DNA of 64,000 nucleotides from an uncultured Eubacteriales bacterium (GCA_934373635.1 CAKROZ010000007.1:32180-96179); one strand, 5' to 3'; positions 42,082-51,268 are shown, numbered from the stretch's first letter. The notes: a model not told the origin generated them from the sequence alone. Translations and numbers: made by a program.

Positions 42082-42546
42082 ATGATTCAGACGACACTTT
42101 GCTATATCGAGAAAAACGGAAGCTATCTGATGCTTCACCGCACCAAGAAGAAAAAGGACATCAACCGCGACAAATGGATCGGCATCGGCGGAAAATTCGA
42201 GGCGGGAGAATCCCCCTTCGACTGCGTTCGCCGCGAGGTGGCCGAGGAGACGGGGCTTTCTCTCCCCCACCCTTGCTATCGCGGCATCATCACGTTCGTC
42301 TCCGAGGGAAACGAGACCGAGTATATGCATCTTTTCACCGCCGACACCTTCGACGGCGAGCTGTCCCCCGTGTGCGACGAGGGCGACCTCGCGTGGGTCG
42401 AAAAGAAAAAGGTATACGATCTCGCACTGTGGGAGGGCGACAGGCTCTTTCTTTCCCTTCTCGATACCGAGCGCCGCTTTTTCTCCTTAAAGCTCGTTTA
42501 CCGCGGCGACACGCTGATCTCTCATACACTGGAGTTTTCGGCATGA
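42082..42546 (+). CDS. Nudix hydrolase, MutT/8-oxo-dGTPase type
   Basis: A 154-residue Nudix protein. The Nudix box GGKFEAGESPFDCVRREVAE followed by ETGL (about residues 36-60) has all metal ligands. The overall pattern (YIEKNGSYLMLHRTKKKKDI, KWIGIGGKFE) is that of Clostridial 8-oxo-dGTP diphosphatases, which clean oxidised nucleotides. Overlaps the following gene by ATGA. Confidence 0.9.
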   Translation: MIQTTLCYIEKNGSYLMLHRTKKKKDINRDKWIGIGGKFEAGESPFDCVRREVAEETGLSLPHPCYRGIITFVSEGNETEYMHLFTADTFDGELSPVCDEGDLAWVEKKKVYDLALWEGDRLFLSLLDTERRFFSLKLVYRGDTLISHTLEFSA

Positions 42547-43064
42547 AGGCGGAGGACTGCGAGATCATTTATTCCGTGCGGCGCACGATCGCTCTTACCG
42601 TCGCGCGTGACGGGCATCTCATCGTCCGCGCGCCGTACGGTACGAAAAACGAACGGATCGATCCTCTGCTCACCCGCTATGAGGGCTGGATCGAAAAGCA
42701 TCGGGCACGCCGCGCGGAGATTGCAAAACGCGAGGACGTCCTGACAGACGAGGATATTCGCAGGCTGAAAAAAGAAGCTCGTGTCTACCTGACCGAGCGC
42801 ACGACGTATTACGCATCCCTCATGGGGCTGACCTACGGAAAGATCACGATCACGAGTGCAAAGGGGCGGTTCGGCTCCTGCAATTCGAGGGGGAACATCG
42901 CATACAGCTACCGTCTGATGCTCTATCCCGAGGCGGCGAGAGAATATGTCGTCGTGCACGAGCTGTCGCATCTTGTGGAAATGAATCATTCCCCCGCCTT
43001 TTACGCCGTCGTGGAGCGGGTGCTTCCCGACTACAAAAAGCGCCGCGCCCTTCTCAAGGGATAA
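42543..43064 (+). CDS. YgjP-like (SprT/WLM-type) zinc metallopeptidase
   Basis: A 173-residue protein of the YgjP/DUF45 family. HELSH (residues 139-143) followed by His at 149 gives the HExxHxxxxxH zinc site; the upstream RFGSCNSRGNIAYSYRLMLY is the family signature. The cellular substrate is unknown; related Wss1/SprT enzymes act on DNA-protein adducts. The gene ends 17 nt from the convergent pbp1A stop with no hairpin between them. Confidence 0.88.
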   Translation: MKAEDCEIIYSVRRTIALTVARDGHLIVRAPYGTKNERIDPLLTRYEGWIEKHRARRAEIAKREDVLTDEDIRRLKKEARVYLTERTTYYASLMGLTYGKITITSAKGRFGSCNSRGNIAYSYRLMLYPEAAREYVVVHELSHLVEMNHSPAFYAVVERVLPDYKKRRALLKG

Positions 43065-43081
43065 TTCTCCCGCTTCCCGTC

Positions 43082-45484
43082 TCAATCGTCATGCAAATAA
43101 CAGGAGGAATTGTACTGCTTCTTCCCCGCGCTTCTTCCGCAATAGACCTCGGGCGGCAGCGCATAGATGAAATACGGGATGTCGTAGGAATCGCCACGGC
43201 GCGGAAGCGTACCGCTGTCGCCGAGATACATATACTGTGCGTCGGAGACGATGACCTGCGTCGGGAATTCTCTCTTCGGCATACGAAGAAGAGCGACCGG
43301 GTGCACCGACTCCGAGGGGCACATCGGACAGGCGACCGCCCCCGTTTCGGTATCGTATGCCACGACAACGTGTCGCTCGCAGAGGGCGGTCGGCATATTA
43401 TCCTCGGTGAAATACGCAGAGAGATACCGACCGCCGCGGGGATCCAGCAAGCATACATCCGAATACAGCTCTCCCGAGTCCATACAGAATTCCCGTCTGA
43501 CAAGCCCCTCCGTGGAAAAACGGAGGGTTTTCTCTTCTTCGACCCCGGAAAGTCTTACGCGGTGGATCTTTTCCATCGCACTGTCCCACACGGCAAGGTG
43601 AGAGGGGGCGTCCTTCGGCACGCTCTTTGCGCCCTCGGAATACCCGCACCAGATCCCCGCGGTATAATACGGCGTGTAACCGACAAACAACCGATCGCGG
43701 CTCTCCCCCGAGGTACCCGTCTTCCCTGCGGTGTCTACGCTTTCCGCGAGGCGGATCCCGCGTGCCGTTCCGCTTTCCACCACGCGCGAGAGCATCTGAT
43801 TCATGATGCGCGCACTCGTCTCCCGAAACACGCGCTTTTCTTCGGCGGGATTTTCGTAAATCAGCTTTCCGTCCCCGTCATATACGGCGAGATAGGAACG
43901 CCCGCGCCGCAGAATCCCCTCTGCGGGAAAGACGGAATATGCCTCCGTCAGACGACGGAGCGACACGCCGTCGGTCAGCTGCCCGAGGGCGAGCGGAGCG
44001 AGTGCGAGGTCGGTCAAACGCCCGCCGCCCGCCGTCTCACGTGATCTCACCAACGTATCGAAGCCGAAATCACGATACAGAGTGCGATAGATTGCTTCCG
44101 CGCCGCGGAGCTCGTAAAGACGGGCGGCAACCGTATTCTTGGAAAGGCGAAGCCCCTCGCAAACCGGAGTCAGACCGTCATACACATTCGGAGAATTGTG
44201 CGGATACCCGCTGTAAACGCCGCCCTGCTCGGTGAATGTGAGGGGAACGTCGTCAAAAACGGTCGCCGCGTGAATTTTCTTTTCGTCGAGAAGAGGCGCA
44301 TACAGGGCAAGTGGCTTCAGCACCGAGCCCGGGGTATGCGGCACGGTCGCAAAATTCAGAAGTCGGTTTCCCCGCTTCTCTCCGACATTGCCGACGATTC
44401 CCGCGAGGGTATCGGTCGTCGAATCGGTGACGACCATGGCGTAACGCAACCCGTCGGGGACGCCCTCAAGGTTCCGAAAAGTTTCCTCGAGGGCACTTTG
44501 CACCTCGGGGCGAAGCGTGGTATAGATCGAAAGTCCGCCCGACATGAGGAGCTTTTCCAGGGTTTCCCGCTTCATCCCGAGCTTTGCCACGAGATCGCGC
44601 GTCACGTCGTCGAGCACCGTCTCGATAAACCACGAGCGCACCGAATCCTCCCGCGTGCGCGCCGCACGGACGATCAGGGGTTCTTCGACGGCTTCGCGGT
44701 AAACGCTTTCGTCGATCATGCCGAAGTCGAGCATGGCGTACAGAACGCGGTTTCTCTTCTCTCTCGATGCCTCGGGATGAAGGCGGGGATGATACCGACT
44801 CGGCGCATTGGTGATGCCGACGAGCGTCGCCGACTCGGCGAGGGTGAGCTCCGACGGCTCCTTGCCGAAATACTCACGCGCGGCGGCGCCGACGCCGACG
44901 AGATTATCCCCCATCGGCACGATATTCAGGTACACCTCGAATATCTCTTCCTTTGAATATCGATGCTCGAGATGAATGGCGCGAAGGATCTCGGAAAGCT
45001 TCCGCGTGAAGGTGATCTCCTTATCCCCACTGATGTTCTTTACCACCTGTTGCGTAATGGTGGACGCGCCGTAAGTCGCGCCCGCGCGCGTGACCTGATT
45101 GAGTGCGGCACGCGCCGTGCGTACCGCATCGAAACCGTGATGGGAAAAGAATTTTCTGTCCTCCGCCGACAAAAAGCCATTTTTTATGTTCTCCGAGATC
45201 TCGTCATACGAATACCATATCTTTTCCTCCGTTCCGAGCGCCAGCGAACGGTATTCTATCGGGACATAGGAATCGAGATCTCCCGAACCTTCGCCACCGT
45301 CCGTATAAAAGCGGGTCACGCTCCCGCTCCTTGCCGCGGAAAACAGTAGCTCGTCCCCCGTATAATCGAGGTTCGCCGCGGCGTATGCCGCCAAAATGCC
45401 GATCCCGACCACGCACAAAAGACAGATCACAAGCAGCGTGATACCGATCGCCGCAAAGGCTTTCCGCCAACCTCTTTTTTTCAT
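43082..45484 (-). CDS. Class A penicillin-binding protein (PBP1A-like)
   Basis: Bifunctional peptidoglycan glycosyltransferase/transpeptidase, 800 residues. One N-terminal span (about 12-35); GT51 domain with catalytic Glu 108 in AEDRKFFSHHGFDA and GASTITQQVVKN; transpeptidase with S387-x-x-K (TPGSVLK), SKN (448-450) and KTG (588-590). A C-terminal region of about 130 residues with several Cys (FCMDSGELYSDVCLLDPRGG, VACPMCPSE) ends KKQYNSSCYLHDD; it is not a PASTA or Fn3 domain. Start MKKRGWRKAF chosen over upstream Met codons. Last gene of the ruvC run. Confidence 0.93.
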   Translation of the reverse strand: MKKRGWRKAFAAIGITLLVICLLCVVGIGILAAYAAANLDYTGDELLFSAARSGSVTRFYTDGGEGSGDLDSYVPIEYRSLALGTEEKIWYSYDEISENIKNGFLSAEDRKFFSHHGFDAVRTARAALNQVTRAGATYGASTITQQVVKNISGDKEITFTRKLSEILRAIHLEHRYSKEEIFEVYLNIVPMGDNLVGVGAAAREYFGKEPSELTLAESATLVGITNAPSRYHPRLHPEASREKRNRVLYAMLDFGMIDESVYREAVEEPLIVRAARTREDSVRSWFIETVLDDVTRDLVAKLGMKRETLEKLLMSGGLSIYTTLRPEVQSALEETFRNLEGVPDGLRYAMVVTDSTTDTLAGIVGNVGEKRGNRLLNFATVPHTPGSVLKPLALYAPLLDEKKIHAATVFDDVPLTFTEQGGVYSGYPHNSPNVYDGLTPVCEGLRLSKNTVAARLYELRGAEAIYRTLYRDFGFDTLVRSRETAGGGRLTDLALAPLALGQLTDGVSLRRLTEAYSVFPAEGILRRGRSYLAVYDGDGKLIYENPAEEKRVFRETSARIMNQMLSRVVESGTARGIRLAESVDTAGKTGTSGESRDRLFVGYTPYYTAGIWCGYSEGAKSVPKDAPSHLAVWDSAMEKIHRVRLSGVEEEKTLRFSTEGLVRREFCMDSGELYSDVCLLDPRGGRYLSAYFTEDNMPTALCERHVVVAYDTETGAVACPMCPSESVHPVALLRMPKREFPTQVIVSDAQYMYLGDSGTLPRRGDSYDIPYFIYALPPEVYCGRSAGKKQYNSSCYLHDD

Positions 45485-45576
45485 AGAAAAACGACCCCTT
45501 CGAAAAAAGACTGTAATTTCATCTTTTCCCAAAGAGATCGTTTCGAGACACGATTTCTTTTTCCTGTTTTGACATG

Positions 45577-46344
45577 TTATAGAAAGTCGTTTGCACCCGT
45601 TTCGTAAAATACCGAATCGAGATACAGTCCGTCGGTCGGTGCGGTCATTCCCGCGCGTGAGCGGTCGCATGAGGAAAGAATGTCGGGCATCTCCTCGGGG
45701 CAGTACCTGCCGAATGCGACCTCGACCAAGGTTCCGACGAGAATGCGTACCATATGATAAAGAAAGCCGTCGGCACGGACGCGAAAAAGATACTCGTCCC
45801 CGTCCTTTTCTATCGTGAGGCGGGACAGAGTGCGGACGTGTGACATATCTTTTCCACCCTCTGCGGTGAAGGCGGAAAAATCATGCCGACCGATCAGACA
45901 TGCCGACGCCCGTCTCATCCGATCGAGTCCGTCCGGCGGAATTTCCCTTGACAGGCACCATGCGCGGTGAATGTCAAAGGGAGATGCCACCCTACGGTTG
46001 ACAATGCGATAAAGATATTCCTTTGCCGTGACATCATAGCGCACGTGAAAGGTATCGTCACATTCTTTTGCGAAAATGATTGAGATATCCCGAGGCAGAA
46101 AACGAGCTGCCGCAACGGGAAGACTCTTCGGAGGAACAGTGGCGCCGTCGGCATCCACCGTGATGCAGAAGTCCCTTGCGTGGACACCCGCATCCGTCCT
46201 GCTGCATCCCGTCACACGCACCGCCACGCCGAGCGTCGCGGTAAGCGCACGGAAAAGCTCGCCCTGCACCGTCCGACGGTTCGGCTGTACCTGAAAGCCC
46301 GAGAAGTCGGTGCCAAGGTATTGAATGCGGGCAAAATAGCGCAT
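45577..46344 (-). CDS. truA: tRNA pseudouridine(38-40) synthase
   Basis: 255 residues. Catalytic Asp 51 lies in GCSRTDAGVHARDF; YRIVNRR and DGFLYHMVRILVGTLVEVAF are standard. Isomerises uridines in the anticodon arm. It follows ecfT by 12 bp, the usual ecfA1-ecfA2-ecfT-truA order of Firmicutes. Confidence 0.96.
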   Translation of the reverse strand: MRYFARIQYLGTDFSGFQVQPNRRTVQGELFRALTATLGVAVRVTGCSRTDAGVHARDFCITVDADGATVPPKSLPVAAARFLPRDISIIFAKECDDTFHVRYDVTAKEYLYRIVNRRVASPFDIHRAWCLSREIPPDGLDRMRRASACLIGRHDFSAFTAEGGKDMSHVRTLSRLTIEKDGDEYLFRVRADGFLYHMVRILVGTLVEVAFGRYCPEEMPDILSSCDRSRAGMTAPTDGLYLDSVFYETGANDFL

Positions 46345-46356
46345 GGGGTCCCTCCG

Positions 46357-47208
46357 TTAAACTTTATAAAACGCGAGTTTTGAGAACATATCTTCTCCGG
46401 GTGTGACCGTGGTCGACACGATCACGACGGCAAGGAATACCGCGATGAGAAACAGTGAGAGCCAGTCGACAACCGTCATTTTCCGATGCGTCATTTTCGT
46501 CCGCTTCTTATCGACGCGGTAGCAACGACATTCCATCGCGACGGCAAGCTCTTCCGCGCGCTTGAACGCCGAGGCGAAAAGCGGAATCAGAAGAGGGATC
46601 AGCGCCTTCGCTCTTTTAATCAGGTTTCCGCTCGAGAAATCGGCACCGCGTGATTTCTGTGCATTCATGATCTTCTCCGTCTCTTCCACGAGCGTGGGAA
46701 TAAAGCGCAGGGCGATCGTCATCATCATCGAGAAAATGTGTACGGGAATATGCAGTTTTTCAAGGGGGGAAAGAAGGCTCTCGAGCCCGTCCGTCAGGGA
46801 GATCGGAGAGGTCGTATAGGTCAGGAGCAGACTCGTTCCGATAATCAGAAGGATCACGCGCAGAGTCATGAAGAAGGCACGGATCAAGCCTTCTTTATAA
46901 ATCTTGATGATCCAGAAAGCAACGAGCGGATCTCCTTCCCCTCGCGTCATCAGAATGTTGATAATCGAGGTGAAGAGCAAAATCAGGAGAATCGGTTTGA
47001 TCCCCTTTAAGATCACCGATGCACGGATCCCCGAGATCGCCATCAGAAATGCGGTAAACAGGGTGACAAGCAAAAAGGCGAACGGCGTCGACGCCACAAA
47101 CACCGCCACAATAAAGACGGTAGAGAGAAGGATCTTCGTCCGCGGGTCGAGTCTGTGCAAAATCGACTCTCCCGGGAAAAACTGACCGAGTGTAATGTCC
47201 GAGATCAT
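46357..47208 (-). CDS. ecfT: ECF transporter transmembrane subunit EcfT
   Basis: A 283-residue integral membrane protein that couples two ATPases to interchangeable vitamin/metal-binding S components. Family coupling motifs are MNAQKSRGADF and ELAVAMECRCYR (A-R-G type). LHRLDPRTKILLSTVFIVAV is a typical N-terminus. No S component is encoded nearby, so this is a shared (group II) module. Confidence 0.94.
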   Translation of the reverse strand: MISDITLGQFFPGESILHRLDPRTKILLSTVFIVAVFVASTPFAFLLVTLFTAFLMAISGIRASVILKGIKPILLILLFTSIINILMTRGEGDPLVAFWIIKIYKEGLIRAFFMTLRVILLIIGTSLLLTYTTSPISLTDGLESLLSPLEKLHIPVHIFSMMMTIALRFIPTLVEETEKIMNAQKSRGADFSSGNLIKRAKALIPLLIPLFASAFKRAEELAVAMECRCYRVDKKRTKMTHRKMTVVDWLSLFLIAVFLAVVIVSTTVTPGEDMFSKLAFYKV

Positions 47209-48065
47209 CGTCTGCCCTCCTTCCGATAACGAAGAAGCGCATCGCGCACGCCCTCGACGGTATAGAGCTTTCCTTCCAGAGGGATGCCTGCGACGATCAG
47301 GCGATCGGCAATCCTTGCGACCTCGGGGACATTGAGACCGATCTTCGTCAGTGACTCGGCGTCCGAAAAGATCTCATCCACCGTGCCCGCGCGGTAAAGG
47401 CGCGCGTGACTCATCACGGCAACGTTATCGCAATAATATGCCATATCCTCCATGGAATGGCTGACGAGGATGACGGTGACGGCATTCTTCTCCACATAGC
47501 GGCGAAGTCCGCCGAGAATCTCTCGTCTGCCGCGCGGGTCAAGCCCCGCCGCGGGTTCGTCGAGAATCAGAACCTCCGGGTGCATTGCCATCACACCCGC
47601 GATAGCGACCCGTCGCTTTTGCCCGCCAGACAGTTCAAACGGGGATTTATCGAGAAGTTCTTTTCCGATACCGGTATATTCCGCTGCTTCGAGCACCGCG
47701 GCTTCGACCTCCTCGGGAGAGCATCCTCGGTTTCGCGGTGCGAAGCCGATGTCGGAGCGCACCGTTTCGTCAAAGAGCTGATACTCGGGATATTGCATGA
47801 CCAGTCCGACGCGGAAACGTACTTTGGCAAGCTCCTTCGGCTTATCGAAGATATTCTCTCCGTCAAGCAGAACCTCACCCTCCGACGGGCGGTAAAGTCC
47901 GTTCAGAAGGCTGACGAGTGTCGATTTTCCCGATCCCGTATGTCCGATGAGTCCCGTGATCTTCCCGCTCTCGAAGCCGAGGGAGACATCGTGCAAGGCT
48001 TCGATCTCAAACGGGGTTCCGCGTCCGTAGACGTACGAGACGTGTTTTACTTCCAGTTTATTCAT
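47205..48065 (-). CDS. ecfA2: ECF transporter ATPase EcfA2
   Basis: A 286-residue ATPase: Walker A GHTGSGKST, Q-loop VMQYPEYQLFDETV (the EYQLF group typical of EcfA2), signature LSGGQKRR, Walker B LILDEPAAGLD and switch SHSMEDM. Starts at MNKLEVKHVSYVYG; overlaps EcfA1 upstream by 8 nt and EcfT downstream by 4 nt. Confidence 0.94.
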   Translation of the reverse strand: MNKLEVKHVSYVYGRGTPFEIEALHDVSLGFESGKITGLIGHTGSGKSTLVSLLNGLYRPSEGEVLLDGENIFDKPKELAKVRFRVGLVMQYPEYQLFDETVRSDIGFAPRNRGCSPEEVEAAVLEAAEYTGIGKELLDKSPFELSGGQKRRVAIAGVMAMHPEVLILDEPAAGLDPRGRREILGGLRRYVEKNAVTVILVSHSMEDMAYYCDNVAVMSHARLYRAGTVDEIFSDAESLTKIGLNVPEVARIADRLIVAGIPLEGKLYTVEGVRDALLRYRKEGRR

Positions 48066-48948
48066 GTGTTGTGTCCTTTGAAAGGAATTCGAGAAGTGCC
48101 GCCGCACATTCCTCCTCGGTCAGCGGTCCCTCCGGGATCTGCCATCCCGCGGTGCGGAGCTCATGAAGCAGTTCCGCCCCCTGCGGTGCCTCGAGACCGA
48201 GCGCGTGCAGCTTATCCGCGTCACCGAACACCGCGCGTGGCGTCCCGTCGGCGGCGATGGTGCCGTCATTCATGACGATGATGCGATCTGCCCGCGCCGC
48301 TTCTTCCATATAGTGCGTAATGTGAAGAACGGTAATCCCCTCTTCCCGATTCAGCTTCTCCATCAATTCCACGACATCATGTCTTCCGAGCGGGTCGAGC
48401 ATGGAGGTGGATTCGTCGAAGAGGATCATCTTCGGCTTCATAGCGAGAACGCCCGCGATCGCGACGCGCTGTTTTTGTCCGCCCGACAGCTTATGCGGTG
48501 CATGGCGGGCATACTCGCGCATGCCGACGATATCCAGAGCTTCGTCAACGCGGCGGCGGATCTCCTCGCTCGGCACTCCGAGATTTTCGGGGCCGAAGGC
48601 GACATCCTCTTCCACCACGGTGGCAACCAACTGGTTATCGGGGTTCTGAAACACCATGCCGACATCGCAACGCAGGTCGAACATATCGTCCTCCGTAAAG
48701 GTTTCATCGGTGACATCGCGTCCTTCGATAAACAACTTTCCGCCCGTCGGTGTCAGAATCATATTGCAAAGTTTCGCGAGCGTCGATTTTCCCGAGCCGT
48801 TATGGCCGAGGATCGCGACGTACTCGCCCCGATGCACAGAAAACGAAATGTCGGTGACCGCGGGCGGAAGGTCGATCTTCTCCGTGCCGTCGGCATACGT
48901 GAAGGTGAGATGTTCCGCACGGATCATCTCCTCATCGCTTCTTTTCAT
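48058..48948 (-). CDS. ecfA1: ECF transporter ATPase EcfA1
   Basis: A 296-residue ATPase: Walker A GHNGSGKST, Q-loop VFQNPDNQLVATVV (EcfA1 type), signature LSGGQKQR, Walker B ILFDESTSMLD and switch THYMEEA. I start it at 48948 (MKRSDEEMIR), which has GGGAG 8 nt upstream; an earlier Met at 48963 lacks a ribosome site. The C-terminal 40 residues extend past the ATPase core. Confidence 0.93.
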   Translation of the reverse strand: MKRSDEEMIRAEHLTFTYADGTEKIDLPPAVTDISFSVHRGEYVAILGHNGSGKSTLAKLCNMILTPTGGKLFIEGRDVTDETFTEDDMFDLRCDVGMVFQNPDNQLVATVVEEDVAFGPENLGVPSEEIRRRVDEALDIVGMREYARHAPHKLSGGQKQRVAIAGVLAMKPKMILFDESTSMLDPLGRHDVVELMEKLNREEGITVLHITHYMEEAARADRIIVMNDGTIAADGTPRAVFGDADKLHALGLEAPQGAELLHELRTAGWQIPEGPLTEEECAAALLEFLSKDTTHE

Positions 48949-48965
48949 ATCCGTATCTCCCATCG

Positions 48966-49826
48966 TTAAAAGACCACCCGAACGGAGGAGCCGCACGGCA
49001 GGCAAAATCCGCTGTTTTTGACAGGCAAACCGAGCTCGTCTGCCTCGCTTTTTCCTCCGAATATTGATGTTAACCGCAGATCGGCGATATATTTCATCGT
49101 AGAGGCGGAAAGTCCCGTCGTATAGGAATTCAAAAGGTAGAAGAGCGGCTTATCCGAAAGAACCTTCGCCGTCAGGGCGACGAAATCGTCGATATTTTCT
49201 TCTATCTTCCATACCTCGCCCGTCGGTCCTCTGCCGTAAGAGGGCGGATCGAGAATAACGGCATCGTAATGGTTTCCGCGGCGGATCTCCCGCTCGATAA
49301 ATTTCTTGCAATCGTCGACGATATAGCGGATCGGTGCGTCGGAAAGCCCCGAAAGCGCGGCGTTCTCCTTTGCCGCGGCGACCATGCCGCGCGACGCGTC
49401 CACATGGCAGACCGATGCCCCCGATTTTGCCGCCGCGACGGTGGCGCCGCCCGTATAGGCGAACAGATTCAGAACACGGATCGGGCGACCCGCGCTCTCG
49501 ATCAGGGAGCGACAGAAATCCCAGTTCGTCGCCTGCTCGGGAAAGAGACCCGTATGCTTGAATCCCATCGGTTTAATGCGGAAGGTCAGGTCACGATAGG
49601 TGATGTTCCACGCCTCGGGGAGACGGTTCTCGTTCCACGCGCCGCCGCCCGAATGACTGCGGGAATAACGCGCGTCGGCATGACGCCAAAGCGGGTCTTT
49701 CTTTTCGCTTTTCCAAATGACCTGCGGGTCGGGACGTATGAGGCTGTATTTCCCCCACAGTTCGAGTTTTTCACCGTCCGAGGTATCGACGACGGTATAA
49801 TCCTTCCATTGATTGCTGATCCACAT
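48966..49826 (-). CDS. Class I SAM-dependent methyltransferase (RlmI/COG1092-like)
   Basis: A 286-residue methyltransferase. SAM-binding motif I is VLNLFAYTGGATVAAAKSGA, motif II GASVCHVDASRGMVAAAKEN and the catalytic DPPSYG in YDAVILDPPSYGRGP. COG1092 proteins methylate cytosines in 23S rRNA, but this short form lacks the PUA domain of RlmI, so the substrate is uncertain. Located between ruvC and ecfA1. Confidence 0.85.
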   Translation of the reverse strand: MWISNQWKDYTVVDTSDGEKLELWGKYSLIRPDPQVIWKSEKKDPLWRHADARYSRSHSGGGAWNENRLPEAWNITYRDLTFRIKPMGFKHTGLFPEQATNWDFCRSLIESAGRPIRVLNLFAYTGGATVAAAKSGASVCHVDASRGMVAAAKENAALSGLSDAPIRYIVDDCKKFIEREIRRGNHYDAVILDPPSYGRGPTGEVWKIEENIDDFVALTAKVLSDKPLFYLLNSYTTGLSASTMKYIADLRLTSIFGGKSEADELGLPVKNSGFCLPCGSSVRVVF

Positions 49827-49841
49827 GACGGACTCTCCGAA

Positions 49842-50342
49842 TTATCGTAAATTAAAGTATTTTCCCATGGCGGAACCGCTTGAGTTCGCATGGCAGATGG
49901 CGATAGCGATGGCGTCGGCGGTATCGTCGGGCTTCGGCGGCTTTTTAAGTCGGAGGATCGAGGTGACCATCGCGATGACCTGTTGTTTTTCCGCGTTGCC
50001 GTAGCCGACGACTGCCTGTTTTACCTGTGGCGGCGTGTATTCGCTGATCTTGACACCGAGCTTATGTGCGGTACAGAGAATGACGCCCCGCGCCTCGGCG
50101 ACCGCGATACCCGTCGTAATGTTGTTGGTGAAGAAAAGCTCTTCCACCGCCATTTCGTCGGGGCGGTATTTTCCGATAATCTCTTCCATATCGCATTGGA
50201 TCTGAAGAAGTCTTGCCTCAATGTCGGTATGTGCGGGCGTGCGGATCGCGCCATAGGCAATCGGGCGGATCCGACCGCGCACACATTCGAGCACTCCCCA
50301 TCCGACAATGGCAAGTCCCGGGTCGATTCCAAGAATAATCAC
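49842..50342 (-). CDS. ruvC: Holliday junction resolvase RuvC
   Basis: A 166-residue endonuclease that resolves four-way DNA junctions. GIDPGLAIVGWGVLE holds Asp 7, VEELFF the Glu, and KPDDTADAIAIAICH the final acidic residues. The start is a GTG at 50342 with AAGGAG 7 nt upstream; an ATG 11 codons earlier lacks one. First gene of the run reaching pbp1A. ruvA and ruvB are not in the window. Confidence 0.95.
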   Translation of the reverse strand: MIILGIDPGLAIVGWGVLECVRGRIRPIAYGAIRTPAHTDIEARLLQIQCDMEEIIGKYRPDEMAVEELFFTNNITTGIAVAEARGVILCTAHKLGVKISEYTPPQVKQAVVGYGNAEKQQVIAMVTSILRLKKPPKPDDTADAIAIAICHANSSGSAMGKYFNLR

Positions 50343-50460
50343 GGCGCATCTCCTTTCGCAGGTCCTGACGGTCATACTTCTGCCGCCATATCCGAATTAT
50401 TATACCATATTCCTGCGGAATAGTCAATATTTTCAACCGAATGTTCACGATTTTGCGATA

Positions 50461-50521
50461 ATTAGAGTGAATTCCCAAAGTAAATTCCACTGTGGAATTT
50501 ACTTTGGAAATCCACTCTAAT
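50461..50521. repeat. 61-bp near-perfect palindrome between ruvC and tRNA-Leu
   Basis: Arms 50461-50490 and 50492-50521 match at 28 of 30 positions around one central base; the inner part is CCAAAGTAAATTCCAC and its complement. Both flanking genes are transcribed away from it, so it cannot be a terminator for either. Confidence 0.85.
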
Positions 50522-50551
50522 AACAAAAAAATGGTGAAATTAAAAAATGTA

Positions 50552-50580
50552 TTGATTTTTTGAAGAAAATATGTTATACT
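50552..50580 (+). promoter_or_regulatory. Promoter of tRNA-Leu
   Basis: TTGATT (50552-50557), 17 bp, TATACT (50575-50580). Confidence 0.75.
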
Positions 50581-50603
50581 CAAATAGTAAAGGATTCTTA
50601 TCC

Positions 50604-50690
50604 GCCGCCGTGGCGAAATTGGCAGACGCAACAGACTCAAAATCTGTCGGAGGCGACTCCGTGTCGGTTCGAGTCCGACCAGCGGCACCA
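50604..50690 (+). tRNA. tRNA-Leu (anticodon CAA)
   Basis: An 87-nt class II tRNA with encoded CCA. Anticodon stem ACAGA/TCTGT encloses CTCAAAA, so the anticodon is CAA and reads UUG. The long variable arm is GGAG/CTCC and the T arm GTCGG-TTCGAGT-CCGAC. The acceptor stem GCCGCCG pairs with CAGCGGC except for a C6-A67 mismatch. A hairpin terminator follows at 50700. Confidence 0.95.
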
Positions 50691-50699
50691 AACAAGAGC

Positions 50700-50738
50700 A
50701 AAACGAACCCGAGAGATAATCTTGGGTTCGTTTTATCT
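50700..50738 (+). terminator. Terminator after tRNA-Leu
   Basis: Stem AAAACGAACCC (50700-50710) with GGGTTCGTTTT, extended by AGA/TCT, then a T-rich tail. Confidence 0.8.
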
Positions 50739-50798
50739 TTAATTATCAAAAGATTAAATCACGCCTTTAACTTTCCCGGTGGAGATATTCTCTCAAAG

Positions 50799-51083
50799 AT
50801 GGGGGCTTCATGGTTTATTTCCTATTCTTATTCTCTGAAAATCGATAAGACTCACGACAATTGGAAAAGAAGCAAAGCATGTCGTAGCAGGAGCAATAAC
50901 TTTCAAAAATCTAAGGCGTTTCACAATTCGTTTGTTCGGGAAATATTGAGCATGAGCGATGCAAAATTGGCAACCAATAAAATCGGGCTATCTGCAAAAG
51001 AGGTCAAAACTATGGCAAACGCTCTTTTGAGCAGTATTGCTTCGTTAGGCAATGTCCCTGTGCCTACTCAAAACCACGATTAA
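50799..51083 (+). CDS. Doubtful ORF in AT-richer DNA downstream of tRNA-Leu
   Basis: A 94-residue frame starting MGASWFISYSYSLKIDKTHD and ending SLGNVPVPTQNHD. I do not recognise it. The frame is free of stops for a longer stretch upstream, through the tRNA. The ribosome site is poor (GGAG 14 nt before the ATG). Composition is lower in GC than the flanking genes, so it may be the remnant of a transferred segment beside the tRNA. Bases 51084-51224 show nothing else. Confidence 0.25.
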   Translation: MGASWFISYSYSLKIDKTHDNWKRSKACRSRSNNFQKSKAFHNSFVREILSMSDAKLATNKIGLSAKEVKTMANALLSSIASLGNVPVPTQNHD

Positions 51084-51224
51084 ACATAGTTAACAAGTTT
51101 TCCAAGAAATCATCTCTTGCAATCAGGATTGTCCTTCGGCGTTTGAGAAGGCTTTTCTATGCAAATTGAACGTCAAAGCACCAATACTTTCTAAAATCTA
51201 CGCAGTAAAATCTTACATAGACAG

Positions 51225-51268
51225 TAAGCCCCCGGCGCTTGGTAATCTCACCGAGCGCCGGGGGCTTA
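51225..51268 (-). terminator. Terminator of the U32-uppP-kinase run
   Basis: Perfect 15-bp GC-rich stem, TAAGCCCCCGGCGCT (51225-51239) with its complement at 51254-51268. No clear T tract on either strand. Confidence 0.6.
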
